Positions 6,799 to 14,163 of a stretch of DNA of 16,834 nt are shown here, piece after piece. Source of the stretch: JBQTHI01 sp052390035. Lineage in GTDB: Bacteria > Actinomycetota > Acidimicrobiia > Spongiisociales > ZC4RG35. A program made the position numbers and the translations under genes. The notes below the pieces were generated by a model. The model saw only the letters and a list, made by a program, of their open reading frames with translations. It did not search any database and was not told where the DNA came from. Positions within the stretch are counted from its first letter, which is position 1; every line of letters begins with the position of its first letter. The stretch is from positions 1 through 16,834 of the forward strand of contig JBQTHI010000131.1 of assembly GCA_052390035.1 (NCBI GenBank), given 5' to 3'.

Positions 6799-9636
6799 TC
6801 ACAACGCCGAGGAGTCTCCCGACAACACTTCTCGCAAGAACTTCCCGGTGTAGCTCTCCGGTACCTCCGCCACATCCTCAGGTGTCCCCTCTGCCACTAC
6901 TCGCCCCCCCGCTCCACCCCCTTCGGGGCCGAGATCGAGGACCCAGTCGGCCGATTTGACGACCTCAAGGTTGTGTTCGATAACTACCACCGTGTTGGCT
7001 TGGTCGACCAGGCGCTGCAGCACCTGGAGCAGATTCCTGATGTCCTCGAAATGGAGGCCGGTGGTGGGCTCGTCGAGGATGTAGAAGGTCCTTCCGGTGG
7101 AGCGTCGCCCCAGCTCGGAAGAGAGCTTGATGCGCTGTGCCTCCCCGCCCGAGAGGGTGGTCGCCGACTGGCCCAGGCGGATGTAGCCCAGCCCAACGTC
7201 AAAAAGGGTCTGGAGGACACGGACAATTTTCGGCTGGTTGGCGAACACCGAAAGGGCCTCCTCCACGGTCATGTCAAGCACCTCGGCGATCGAATGGCCC
7301 TTCCAGAGGATTTCGAGGGTCTCCCGGTTGTAGCGAGCTCCCCGGCATACCTCACAAGGCACATAGACGTCGGGGAGAAAGTGCATCTCGATGCGGATGG
7401 TGCCGTCTCCGGAGCAGTTGTCGCAGCGTCCCCCCTTGACGTTGAAGGAGAACCGGCCCGGCAGATAACCCCGGGCACGGGCCTCGGGGGTGGCGGCAAA
7501 GAGGGTGCGGATGTGGTCAAACATCTTGGTGTAAGTGGCCGGGTTGGAGCGGGGGGTCCGCCCGATCGGTGACTGGTCGATGTTGATCACCTTGTCGATT
7601 TGCTGGATCCCGTTGATGCGCTTGTGCCGTCCCGGGACCGCCCGCGACCGGTAGAGCTTTTGGTGGAGGCCTTCGGAGAGGATGTCCTGGACCAGAGTCG
7701 ACTTTCCGGAGCCCGACACTCCGGTGACACAAGTGAAGATGGTGAGCGGGAAGTCGACGGTGAGGTCCCGCAGATTGTGCTCGACGGCGCCCACCACCGT
7801 TATCGACTTGCCGTTGCGGGGCCGGCGGATCAGAGGAGGCTCGATCCGCCGCCTCCCCGCCAGGTAGTCGCCGGTGACCGAATCGGGCTCGGCGATGATG
7901 TCGGCCATACTGCCCTGGGCGACGATCATCCCCCCGTGCTCCCCTGCCCCCGGGCCGATGTCAACGATGTGGTCGGCGGCCCGGATGGTGTCCTCGTCGT
8001 GCTCGACCACGATCAGGGTGTTGCCCATATCCCTCAGCCGGATCAGGGTCTCGATCAGCCGCTGGTTATCCCGCTGGTGGAGCCCGATCGAAGGCTCGTC
8101 CAGGATGTAGAGCACCCCCACCAGCCCGGACCCGATTTGGGTGGCGAGCCGGATCCGCTGCGCCTCCCCCCCGGCGAGGGTGGCGGCGGAGCGGGCCAGG
8201 GTGAGATAGTCGAGACCGACATCGACGAGGAACCGCAGCCGGGCCCGCACCTCTTTGAGGACCCGGACCGCGATCTGAGCCTCCCGTTCGGTCAGTGGGA
8301 GGTCGTCAAAGAAGACCATCACCTCACCCACCGACATGATCGAAACCTGGTGAATGTTGTAACCGCCGACAGTCACCGCCAGGACGGTGGGGTTGAGGCG
8401 CGCCCCTCCGCAGCCGTCGCAAGGCACCTCTCGCATGAACTCCTGGTACCACTCCCGGGCCGAGTCCGACTCGGCCCCCCCATGCCTCCGGGTGAGGAAG
8501 GGGATCGCCCCTTCGTATTCGGCCTGGTAGACCCTGGTCCTTCCGAACCTGTTGGAATAGGTGACCTTCACCTTCCGCCCGGGCAGACCGTAGAGAATGG
8601 TGTCCCGGATCCGTTTGGGGAGCCTGCCGAAGGAGGTGTCGGTAGAAAATCCAAGTTCGGACGCCAATCCTTCCAGCAGCCTCTTGTGGTAGTCGGCGGT
8701 GGCCGACGCCCAGGGGGCGATTGCTCCTTCCCGCACCGTGCGGTCGGGATCGGGGACGACCAACTCGGGATCGACCTGGAAGCGGGTGCCGATGCCTGAG
8801 CAGACTGTGCAGGCGCCATAGGGACTGTTGAAGGAGAAGTTGCGGGGTTGCAGTTCCTCGAAGGAGAACCCGTCGACCGGACAGGCTAGGTGCTGGGAGA
8901 AGGTGAGGGTGGGACCGTCGATCACCTCGATCTCGGCGACTCCCTCCGCCAGGCGGAGAGCGGTCTCCAGAGATTCGGTGAGCCGTTGCGACATCCCCTC
9001 CTTGCGGACGAGCCGGTCGACCACCACTTCGATGGTGTGCTGGAAGTAACGGTCGAGGCGGATGTCTTCGGTTAACTCCCGGAGGTCGCCATCGACCCGG
9101 GCGCGGGCAAAGCCCTGGGAGGCGAGATCCTTCAAAAGGGTTTCGTACTCCCCTTTCCGTCCACGTACCACCGGGGCGAGCACCTGGAATCGGGTCCCTT
9201 CCCCCAGCTCCAGCACCCGGTCGACGATTTGCTGTGGGGTCTGGCGGACCAGGGGGGTACCGTCATTGGGGCAGTGAGGGATCCCGATCCGGGCCCAGAG
9301 AAGCCGGAGATAGTCATGGATCTCGGTGACCGTCCCCACCGTCGATCGGGGGTTACGTGAGGCGGTTTTCTGGTCGATCGAAATGGCCGGCGAAAGACCT
9401 TCGATGAAGTCGACGTCGGGCTTGTCCATCTGCCCTAGGAACTGGCGGGCGTAAGCCGAGAGGGACTCGACGTACCGGCGTTGACCTTCGGCATAGATGG
9501 TGTCGAAGGCCAGCGACGACTTGCCCGACCCCGATAGTCCGGTGAAGACGATGAGGCGATCTCGGGGCAGCTCCAGGCTGATGTTCTTGAGGTTGTGCTC
9601 GCGGGCACCACGGATGACCAGGGAATCAGAGGACAT
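6799..9636 (-). CDS. uvrA: Excinuclease ABC subunit A
   Basis: UvrA is the damage-sensing ABC ATPase dimer of nucleotide excision repair that loads UvrB on lesions. At 945 residues it is full length. Walker A of the first half is GLSGSGKS at 33-40; the Q-loop/UvrB-binding region includes SAYARQFLGQMDKPDVDFIE. Signature plus Walker B blocks are TLAGGEAQRI and YILDEPSIGLH. The second half has GVSGSGKSTLVQDIL, TLSGGEAQRIKL and YILDEPTTGLH. The essential second zinc finger is intact (CDNCSGDG ... CEVCRGARY). In the first zinc finger the leading pair is CPVD instead of CPxC, leaving three Cys; I believe this is common in actinobacteria. ATG 9636 is preceded by an SOS box and a TACACT -10. No terminator follows, so read-through into the HTTM block is possible. 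Confidence 0.98.
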   Translation of the reverse strand: MSSDSLVIRGAREHNLKNISLELPRDRLIVFTGLSGSGKSSLAFDTIYAEGQRRYVESLSAYARQFLGQMDKPDVDFIEGLSPAISIDQKTASRNPRSTVGTVTEIHDYLRLLWARIGIPHCPNDGTPLVRQTPQQIVDRVLELGEGTRFQVLAPVVRGRKGEYETLLKDLASQGFARARVDGDLRELTEDIRLDRYFQHTIEVVVDRLVRKEGMSQRLTESLETALRLAEGVAEIEVIDGPTLTFSQHLACPVDGFSFEELQPRNFSFNSPYGACTVCSGIGTRFQVDPELVVPDPDRTVREGAIAPWASATADYHKRLLEGLASELGFSTDTSFGRLPKRIRDTILYGLPGRKVKVTYSNRFGRTRVYQAEYEGAIPFLTRRHGGAESDSAREWYQEFMREVPCDGCGGARLNPTVLAVTVGGYNIHQVSIMSVGEVMVFFDDLPLTEREAQIAVRVLKEVRARLRFLVDVGLDYLTLARSAATLAGGEAQRIRLATQIGSGLVGVLYILDEPSIGLHQRDNQRLIETLIRLRDMGNTLIVVEHDEDTIRAADHIVDIGPGAGEHGGMIVAQGSMADIIAEPDSVTGDYLAGRRRIEPPLIRRPRNGKSITVVGAVEHNLRDLTVDFPLTIFTCVTGVSGSGKSTLVQDILSEGLHQKLYRSRAVPGRHKRINGIQQIDKVINIDQSPIGRTPRSNPATYTKMFDHIRTLFAATPEARARGYLPGRFSFNVKGGRCDNCSGDGTIRIEMHFLPDVYVPCEVCRGARYNRETLEILWKGHSIAEVLDMTVEEALSVFANQPKIVRVLQTLFDVGLGYIRLGQSATTLSGGEAQRIKLSSELGRRSTGRTFYILDEPTTGLHFEDIRNLLQVLQRLVDQANTVVVIEHNLEVVKSADWVLDLGPEGGGAGGRVVAEGTPEDVAEVPESYTGKFLREVLSGDSSAL

Positions 9637-9643
9637 GGCCTAA

Positions 9644-9669
9644 CTACACGAGTGTAGGCAGCCTAGGCT
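9644..9669 (-). promoter_or_regulatory. Candidate uvrA promoter with two palindromes
   Basis: On the minus strand TACACT (9656-9651) is a good -10 match, and the -35 region falls on the SOS box about 17 nt upstream. Transcription would begin only a few bases before the ATG at 9636, giving a near-leaderless message. The -10 lies inside a perfect palindrome, CTACAC-GA-GTGTAG (9644-9657), and AGCCTAGGCT (9660-9669) forms a second one between it and the SOS box. Both could bind a dimeric regulator or be chance. Confidence 0.45.
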
Positions 9670-10747
9670 AGTCGAACGCGTGTTCCCTGGACATCCCTTG
9701 ATCGGCAGAGAGCTTCGGCTCAGCGACAAACAGGACGAACGGATAAGCGGTGAATATCGGCGCGATGGCGCGGGCAATGTCATAGGGTTCGAGCCAGACG
9801 TAGACCGTCAGCATGGTGGCGAGGAGCGCGAACGGAAGGGCTCCCCAAACCAGCAGCTGACGACTGCGGACAGCCCGCAGGGTGAAGGCGAGCGTTACCG
9901 CCACGAACGCCAGGATCAACACCAGATCCAAGAAGTCCCCCCCCCAAAAAGAGGCTGCTTGGACCAACCCTCGGAACGGATAGGCCCCCACTGGGCTGGA
10001 GCCATCGTCCGGCATCCATCCGAGCCGGAAACGGGTGTAGCCGCTCCAAACAGCAAAGGCCAAGCCGGGGACAACCAGCAGGGACCAGATAACCCGCCGA
10101 TGTCGAATCCAAAACGCGGCGGCGATTCCCACCGCAAAGACCAGCATCACCTCCCGGGACAGAGCCGCTGCTGCAAGGAAGCCACCAGCCCACCCCGAGC
10201 GCTGGCGCTCCAGAGCCAGGATGGCAAGCACTCCGAACATGAGCGCCACGATGCCGGCACCGTCGACCACCATCTCGTAAATGAGTCCGACGTTCAACGT
10301 GAAAGCCAGCCCTAGCCACGGCGTGACTCCCAGGCCGGTGGCGAGCCGGGCGGTCGCCCAAGTGCCAATCCCAGAGGCGATCACATTGATCACGAAGAGG
10401 CCCCACATCACGGCCCACGGGCTTAGGAGCCCGAAGCCGGAGGCAAGGAGCGGGTAGGCCATCCGCTGAGCTCGATATACAGGTCGGTCGAGGAATGAGG
10501 CGTTCTCGTTTGGATGCAAGAGCCAAGGGTCGTTTCCTTGGATAAAGAAGAACTTGCCGTCGTGACCTTGGGCAGGCCGGGTCACGACCTCCCCGACCAG
10601 TTCCCGCGCGTAGGCGTTCTGGCGTGCCGAATCCTCGCCGAAGGCGGCCAAGGCCGATGGATCTGAATCGTGGGCGATCAGGAGACGAAGCCCTGTCGCC
10701 AGTGCAAACGTCAGGCCGACTAGGCCAACGAGAACTTCTTTTCTCAT
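9668..10747 (-). CDS. Polytopic GT-C-like membrane protein, putative glycosyltransferase
   Basis: The 359-residue product starts MRKEVLVGLVGLTFALATGLRLLI with a first membrane helix, followed by an extracytoplasmic loop. The loop carries GHDGKFFFIQGNDPWLL and RPVYRAQRMAYPLLAS, a pattern (acidic-Gly-aromatic, then R-x-x-YR-x-QR-x-x-YPLLA) seen in actinobacterial GT-C-like membrane proteins. About eight further helices follow. The ATG at 10747 is chosen because it overlaps the upstream stop as ATGA; the longer frame to 10891 would be antiparallel noise inside the previous gene. A run of nine G (plus-strand C, 9937-9945) preceded by five T encodes FWGG at about residues 266-269. A slip there would truncate the protein. 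Its 3' end carries the uvrA SOS box. It probably uses a lipid-linked sugar from the preceding gene; this is inferred from context. Confidence 0.62.
   Translation of the reverse strand: MRKEVLVGLVGLTFALATGLRLLIAHDSDPSALAAFGEDSARQNAYARELVGEVVTRPAQGHDGKFFFIQGNDPWLLHPNENASFLDRPVYRAQRMAYPLLASGFGLLSPWAVMWGLFVINVIASGIGTWATARLATGLGVTPWLGLAFTLNVGLIYEMVVDGAGIVALMFGVLAILALERQRSGWAGGFLAAAALSREVMLVFAVGIAAAFWIRHRRVIWSLLVVPGLAFAVWSGYTRFRLGWMPDDGSSPVGAYPFRGLVQAASFWGGDFLDLVLILAFVAVTLAFTLRAVRSRQLLVWGALPFALLATMLTVYVWLEPYDIARAIAPIFTAYPFVLFVAEPKLSADQGMSREHAFD
9673..9686 (-). promoter_or_regulatory. LexA (SOS) box upstream of uvrA
   Basis: On the plus strand the site reads CGAACGCGTGTTCC, an exact match to the Gram-positive LexA/DinR consensus CGAACRNRYGTTYC. 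It is centred about 44 bp before the uvrA ATG and overlaps the -35 region of the candidate promoter, the right place for repression by LexA. It also encodes the last residues (REHAFD) of the upstream membrane protein gene. uvrA is a classic SOS gene. I found no other GAAC-N4-GTTC in the window. Confidence 0.85.
9937..9950 (-). repeat. Homopolymer tract T5-G9 inside a coding region
   Basis: The plus strand has nine C (9937-9945) followed by five A (9946-9950), so the coding strand reads T5G9. It lies about three quarters through the membrane glycosyltransferase-like gene. A one-base slip leads to stops at about 9916 or 9780 in the two other frames, in place of the normal stop at 9668-9670. Confidence 0.8.
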
Positions 10748-12153
10748 GGCTTCCGGACGATCGCCACCAGGCTCAGCCCCGGTAGGAACTCGATGCGCTC
10801 GAGAAGCCTCGCCACCGGAAGCAGCGAGGAGAAGAGCCTCGCCTGCCACCTGTGAATCGAAGGCCCACCCACCACCTTGTTGAACACCCATCCGAGGACC
10901 CCAAGCCGATTGAACTCGTATACGTCCTCAACCTCAAGGTGGGCGATCTCGATGAGTGTGGTCAGCTCGCTCCTTTCGAAGCGACGCCGATGACCGATCG
11001 CCCGGTCCACCTCCGAGAACAGCCATTGGTGGGCGGGCACGAGGAGCAATGCTCGCCCGCTCGCCCGCAAGATCTTCTCGAACCCTTCCAAGGCCCGGTC
11101 CGGAAGATCCAAGTGCTCGAGCACGTTGACGCACAGAACCGAGTCGAAGGATGCGGGTCCTAGCTTCTCGAAAAGGCCGGGATCTTGGAGGTCGCCCTCC
11201 ATCACCTCGACGTTCTCGAGGTGTCCCCAACGCCGGTCGATCGCCTGGACGTAGAACGGGTCGATGTCCAACGCCACCAACCGCGGCTTGCCTAGGAGGT
11301 GACGGGTGAGGTTGCCGGTGCCTGCGCCCGCTTCGAGCACTGACTCACCCAAGTGTGGCTCAAACCGTTCGAGGGTCCACTTGCTCACCCTCCCAGTGAC
11401 CGCCATGCTCTCGAGGGTCTCGTGACCGGAGCGGTGGCTGAAATTGGTGTCGAGGAAGCGATACTTGAGGAGCAGCCAGATCGCCTGCATCCCATCGCGC
11501 CAGCCGATGTTCTTTCCTTCCTCGTACCCGCGCCCGTGGTAGGAGATCGGCACCTCGTAGATTCGCGCTCCCCATTGGGCGAGGCGGGTCGTGATCTCGG
11601 GTTCGATGCCGAAGCGGTCGCTCTGCAGGCGAAGGCTCTTCAGCACATCGGCTCGGACCGCCTTGTAACAAGTCTCCATGTCGGTGAGGTTGAGGTCGTT
11701 GAGCATGTTGGTCAAGCCAGTCAGCATTCGGTTGCCCAACGAGTGCCAGAACAGCAGCACTCGCCGCTCGGGGCTGGCGGCGAAACGAGAGCCGAAGACC
11801 GCGTCGGCCCGCCCGTCGATGATCGGCTTGAGTAGCTTGGGAAATTCAGCCGGGTCGTACTCCAGGTCCGAGTCCTGGACCACCGCCACGTCGCCGGTCA
11901 TGTGGTCGATGGCGGTCCGGATGGCGGCGCCCTTGCCCTGGTTGGTCCCGTGCCGATAGATCCTCACCTCAGGGTGAGAGGCGGCAAGAGCTTGCAGCTT
12001 CAACCATGACTGGTCCCGGGAGGCGTCATCAACGATGACCAGCTCCAGGTCGAGGTCGATGGGGGCGGCCAGCACTCTCTCCACGATCGTCTGGAGCGTC
12101 CTCTCTTCGTTGTAGACGGGCATGAGCACGCTCAGCCGAGTGAGTTGTTCCAT
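10744..12153 (-). CDS. Fusion of DPMS-like GT2 glycosyltransferase and class I SAM methyltransferase
   Basis: Residues 1-240 are a GT2 domain. It shows SVLMPVYNEERTLQTIV, ELVIVDDASRDQS, the RHGTNQGKGAAIRTAI helix, the metal-binding VVQDSDLEYDP and FGIEPEITTRLAQWG ... EVPISYHGRGYEEGKNI. This is the pattern of dolichol/polyprenyl-phosphate mannose synthases, which move a sugar from a nucleotide donor to polyprenyl phosphate at the inner membrane face. Residues from about 265 are a methyltransferase with motif I VLEAGAGTGNLTRHLL, VALDIDPFYVQAI, the VMEGDLQDPG acidic loop and FDSVLCVNVLEHL. Total is 469 residues with no terminal membrane helices. The ATG at 12153 directly precedes the GT2 core; the longer frame to 12246 adds no homology. 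This fusion is known in databases. It overlaps the next gene by ATGA and lies 61 bp after the STT3-like gene. Confidence 0.9.
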   Translation of the reverse strand: MEQLTRLSVLMPVYNEERTLQTIVERVLAAPIDLDLELVIVDDASRDQSWLKLQALAASHPEVRIYRHGTNQGKGAAIRTAIDHMTGDVAVVQDSDLEYDPAEFPKLLKPIIDGRADAVFGSRFAASPERRVLLFWHSLGNRMLTGLTNMLNDLNLTDMETCYKAVRADVLKSLRLQSDRFGIEPEITTRLAQWGARIYEVPISYHGRGYEEGKNIGWRDGMQAIWLLLKYRFLDTNFSHRSGHETLESMAVTGRVSKWTLERFEPHLGESVLEAGAGTGNLTRHLLGKPRLVALDIDPFYVQAIDRRWGHLENVEVMEGDLQDPGLFEKLGPASFDSVLCVNVLEHLDLPDRALEGFEKILRASGRALLLVPAHQWLFSEVDRAIGHRRRFERSELTTLIEIAHLEVEDVYEFNRLGVLGWVFNKVVGGPSIHRWQARLFSSLLPVARLLERIEFLPGLSLVAIVRKP

Positions 12154-12214
12154 GTCGCTTTCTCGTTCCAGAGGCGGCCAACAGGTTATTCGGCACGCCC
12201 GAGGCAGTCTTGAC

Positions 12215-14038
12215 TCACTGTTCGAGGCCGACCCGGTAGAGCACAAACGGTTCGCCTACCGGGATTCGGCGCAGATCCAGCCCGTTCGGCGGGGACCCCT
12301 CGAGGAGTCGGGAAAACAGGGCATCCGGCCCGACCGGGCGGAGCGGGTCGTTCCGGCAGACCAGGATCAGCTCCACCCGGTGTTTGGCCAGCAGGCCGGC
12401 GATTTGGGCTGAATCGGAGGAGGCGAAGGCGGCGCCCGCGTCGAGGATCCCCGCGACGTTGCGGTGGTACGGATCGGCGACGATTCGAACCGGAAGGCGC
12501 CAGAGCAGCTCGGGTCCGGCGTCGATCCCGGCCAGGACGACCGGGCGGCGCCACTCGGGGCCCGGAATGACCTGCGCTAGATCCGGCACCACTCCATGGA
12601 GGTTGCAACCGGTCCCGAGCGGAGATGCCGGGGCTGGGCCCTCCAGCACTCGAGCCGCTCCCACCGGTACGGCGAAGCCTGCCACCGCGAATGCCATCAA
12701 GGCCACCCTCAACAGTGAGCGCGGGAGGGCACGGGTGACCCTCAGCCTGCTTAGAGTCCGGGCGGCCCACCAGGCAGTGGGTACCGCGGCGAGGGCTTCT
12801 GGGTAGATGACAAAGCGGATGTTGCGCCAAGCCAGGGCCGTGGTCACCACCAGCCACAAGACGATGAACACCCACGGCGCCAATGGGCGCCTCTCCGCCC
12901 TGGCAGCGCGGAGCGCCAGCCCGCCAAAGAAGAGACCGATGAGCGTCGATCCGATCAAAAACATAGAACTGGTCACTCGCTCTCCAGCCGCACTCCACAG
13001 GGGGGCCAGTTCGGCGACCCGGGTTAGCCAATAGCGCTCGAGCTCGGATGGCACCGTGACGAACGGTCCCGCCCAAAACCCAGGAAACAGAACGGTTAGC
13101 GAGGCAACTCCAAGGGAAACCAGGGCGAACACCAGCCCAATGCGACCGGATCGGGTCCGGAGATGAATCCCTGCCGCGGCCTCCCATAGGATCCAGAGGA
13201 GAACGGCTAGCCCGAGATGAACGATCGAGACCCGGTCGTATTCGACGGCTCCAAGGTCGGATGGGCCTCGCTCAACGAGGACAACAACCAAGAGCCCACC
13301 GAGTGTTGCTCTCCCCAGCCTTCTCCCTGCCGCCCTCCCTCGACCTGTGAGGACCCAGTTGACCGTCACCGCCGAAGCTCCAATCCCCAACGGCAGCAAG
13401 AATTCAGGGGAGACCCAGAGCCCGGCGGCCGCCACCAATCCGCCTGCTGCTCCCTTCGCCTCACTTTCGAGGATCCTCACCACACAGCCCGCAAGCAACA
13501 CTGCGAGTACAAGGATCAGAAGGTGGTGGTCGGGCCGGGCCGCCGCCGCGTACGAGAGGATCCCCGATTGGATCGAGGTGGCCAAGCCGGCCAAATACCC
13601 AGCGGCCCTCCCCACCAGCGGCCTCGCCGCCCACGCGATCGCCCAACCGAGTCCGATGTGGGTCAGCGGGCCAACAACGACGGCCGCTGCATAGATCGCA
13701 TCGCGCCAGCCGGCGAATGGCACCAATGGAGCGGCGAGCATGATCAACAGGAGGTCAAGCGCTCTCGTCCAGTGCATGGAGTGGCCGAACGGGGCGTTGG
13801 CTTGATGGACCCAGCCGTCGAACCACCCATTCTCGCGTGATACCAAGTCGAGCACTCGTACGGCCCGCATGTGGCCGTCGGTGTCGATCAGCTGCCGGTC
13901 GGAAAAATCGACGCTGGAGAGAGAGAAGACCGCGTGAGCGACCAGGATCCCCACAACCATGAGGATGGCGAGAGGCCGCGCATCAAGGCCGCCGTCGTCC
14001 GCCTGAGCTTCCCGCGGGGGGGCTTCAACGATGGTCAC
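12215..14038 (-). CDS. STT3-like GT-C membrane protein, putative oligosaccharyl- or glycosyl-transferase
   Basis: The 607-residue product has a hydrophilic N terminus, then a first helix. The following outer loop, with DTDGHMRAVRVLDLVSRENGW and NAPFGHSMHWTRALDLLLIML, resembles the STT3/AglB/PglB pattern (acidic pair, H-x-R, w-D, P-x-G-x-x-x-W). AAARPDHHLL after the next helices recalls the second acidic/His site. About eleven to thirteen helices are followed near residue 455 by a soluble C-terminal domain, which includes PVRIVADPYHRNVAGILDA; a PYHRN motif also occurs in other bacterial membrane proteins. No clear WWDYG is present, so a true oligosaccharyltransferase is not proven. The start is uncertain: GTG 14038 is preferred, TTG 14092 would add 18 residues, and neither has a good ribosome binding site. 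It heads the minus-strand train and is divergent from the kinase. Confidence 0.6.
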   Translation of the reverse strand: MTIVEAPPREAQADDGGLDARPLAILMVVGILVAHAVFSLSSVDFSDRQLIDTDGHMRAVRVLDLVSRENGWFDGWVHQANAPFGHSMHWTRALDLLLIMLAAPLVPFAGWRDAIYAAAVVVGPLTHIGLGWAIAWAARPLVGRAAGYLAGLATSIQSGILSYAAAARPDHHLLILVLAVLLAGCVVRILESEAKGAAGGLVAAAGLWVSPEFLLPLGIGASAVTVNWVLTGRGRAAGRRLGRATLGGLLVVVLVERGPSDLGAVEYDRVSIVHLGLAVLLWILWEAAAGIHLRTRSGRIGLVFALVSLGVASLTVLFPGFWAGPFVTVPSELERYWLTRVAELAPLWSAAGERVTSSMFLIGSTLIGLFFGGLALRAARAERRPLAPWVFIVLWLVVTTALAWRNIRFVIYPEALAAVPTAWWAARTLSRLRVTRALPRSLLRVALMAFAVAGFAVPVGAARVLEGPAPASPLGTGCNLHGVVPDLAQVIPGPEWRRPVVLAGIDAGPELLWRLPVRIVADPYHRNVAGILDAGAAFASSDSAQIAGLLAKHRVELILVCRNDPLRPVGPDALFSRLLEGSPPNGLDLRRIPVGEPFVLYRVGLEQ

Positions 14039-14163
14039 TGTTGAGGATGTCGGTAGGTTCGTCGGGTCCTTGAGCCACCGGCCAGTCCCCAAGGGCGCCG
14101 GTTACGACAATGATCAAGAGTGTCGGTTGCGCCCACCGACCTGACGGTAGCCTTTGTTCGCTC

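Noticed and set aside
7600..8799. 399-codon plus-strand frame antisense to uvrA
   Set aside because: It lies wholly inside the unmistakable uvrA coding region; its low-complexity Pro/Asp/Gly/Val-rich protein is the mirror of GC-rich codon use.
8823..8894. Missing second Cys in the first UvrA zinc finger (CPVD) as a sign of a defective UvrA
   Set aside because: Every ATPase motif and the second zinc finger are intact, and I believe the same change is common in actinobacterial UvrA.
12186..13187. 333-codon minus-strand frame within the STT3-like gene
   Set aside because: It is Arg/Gly/Pro-rich shadow coding in a second frame of a well-formed membrane protein gene.
13217..13840. 207-codon plus-strand frame antisense to the STT3-like gene
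   Set aside because: It has no recognisable domain; composition is as expected for the reverse of a hydrophobic coding region.
14127..14153. TTGCGC-N15-TAGCCT as the kinase promoter
   Set aside because: Spacing is short and both hexamers are weak; it only mildly supports the start at 14164.
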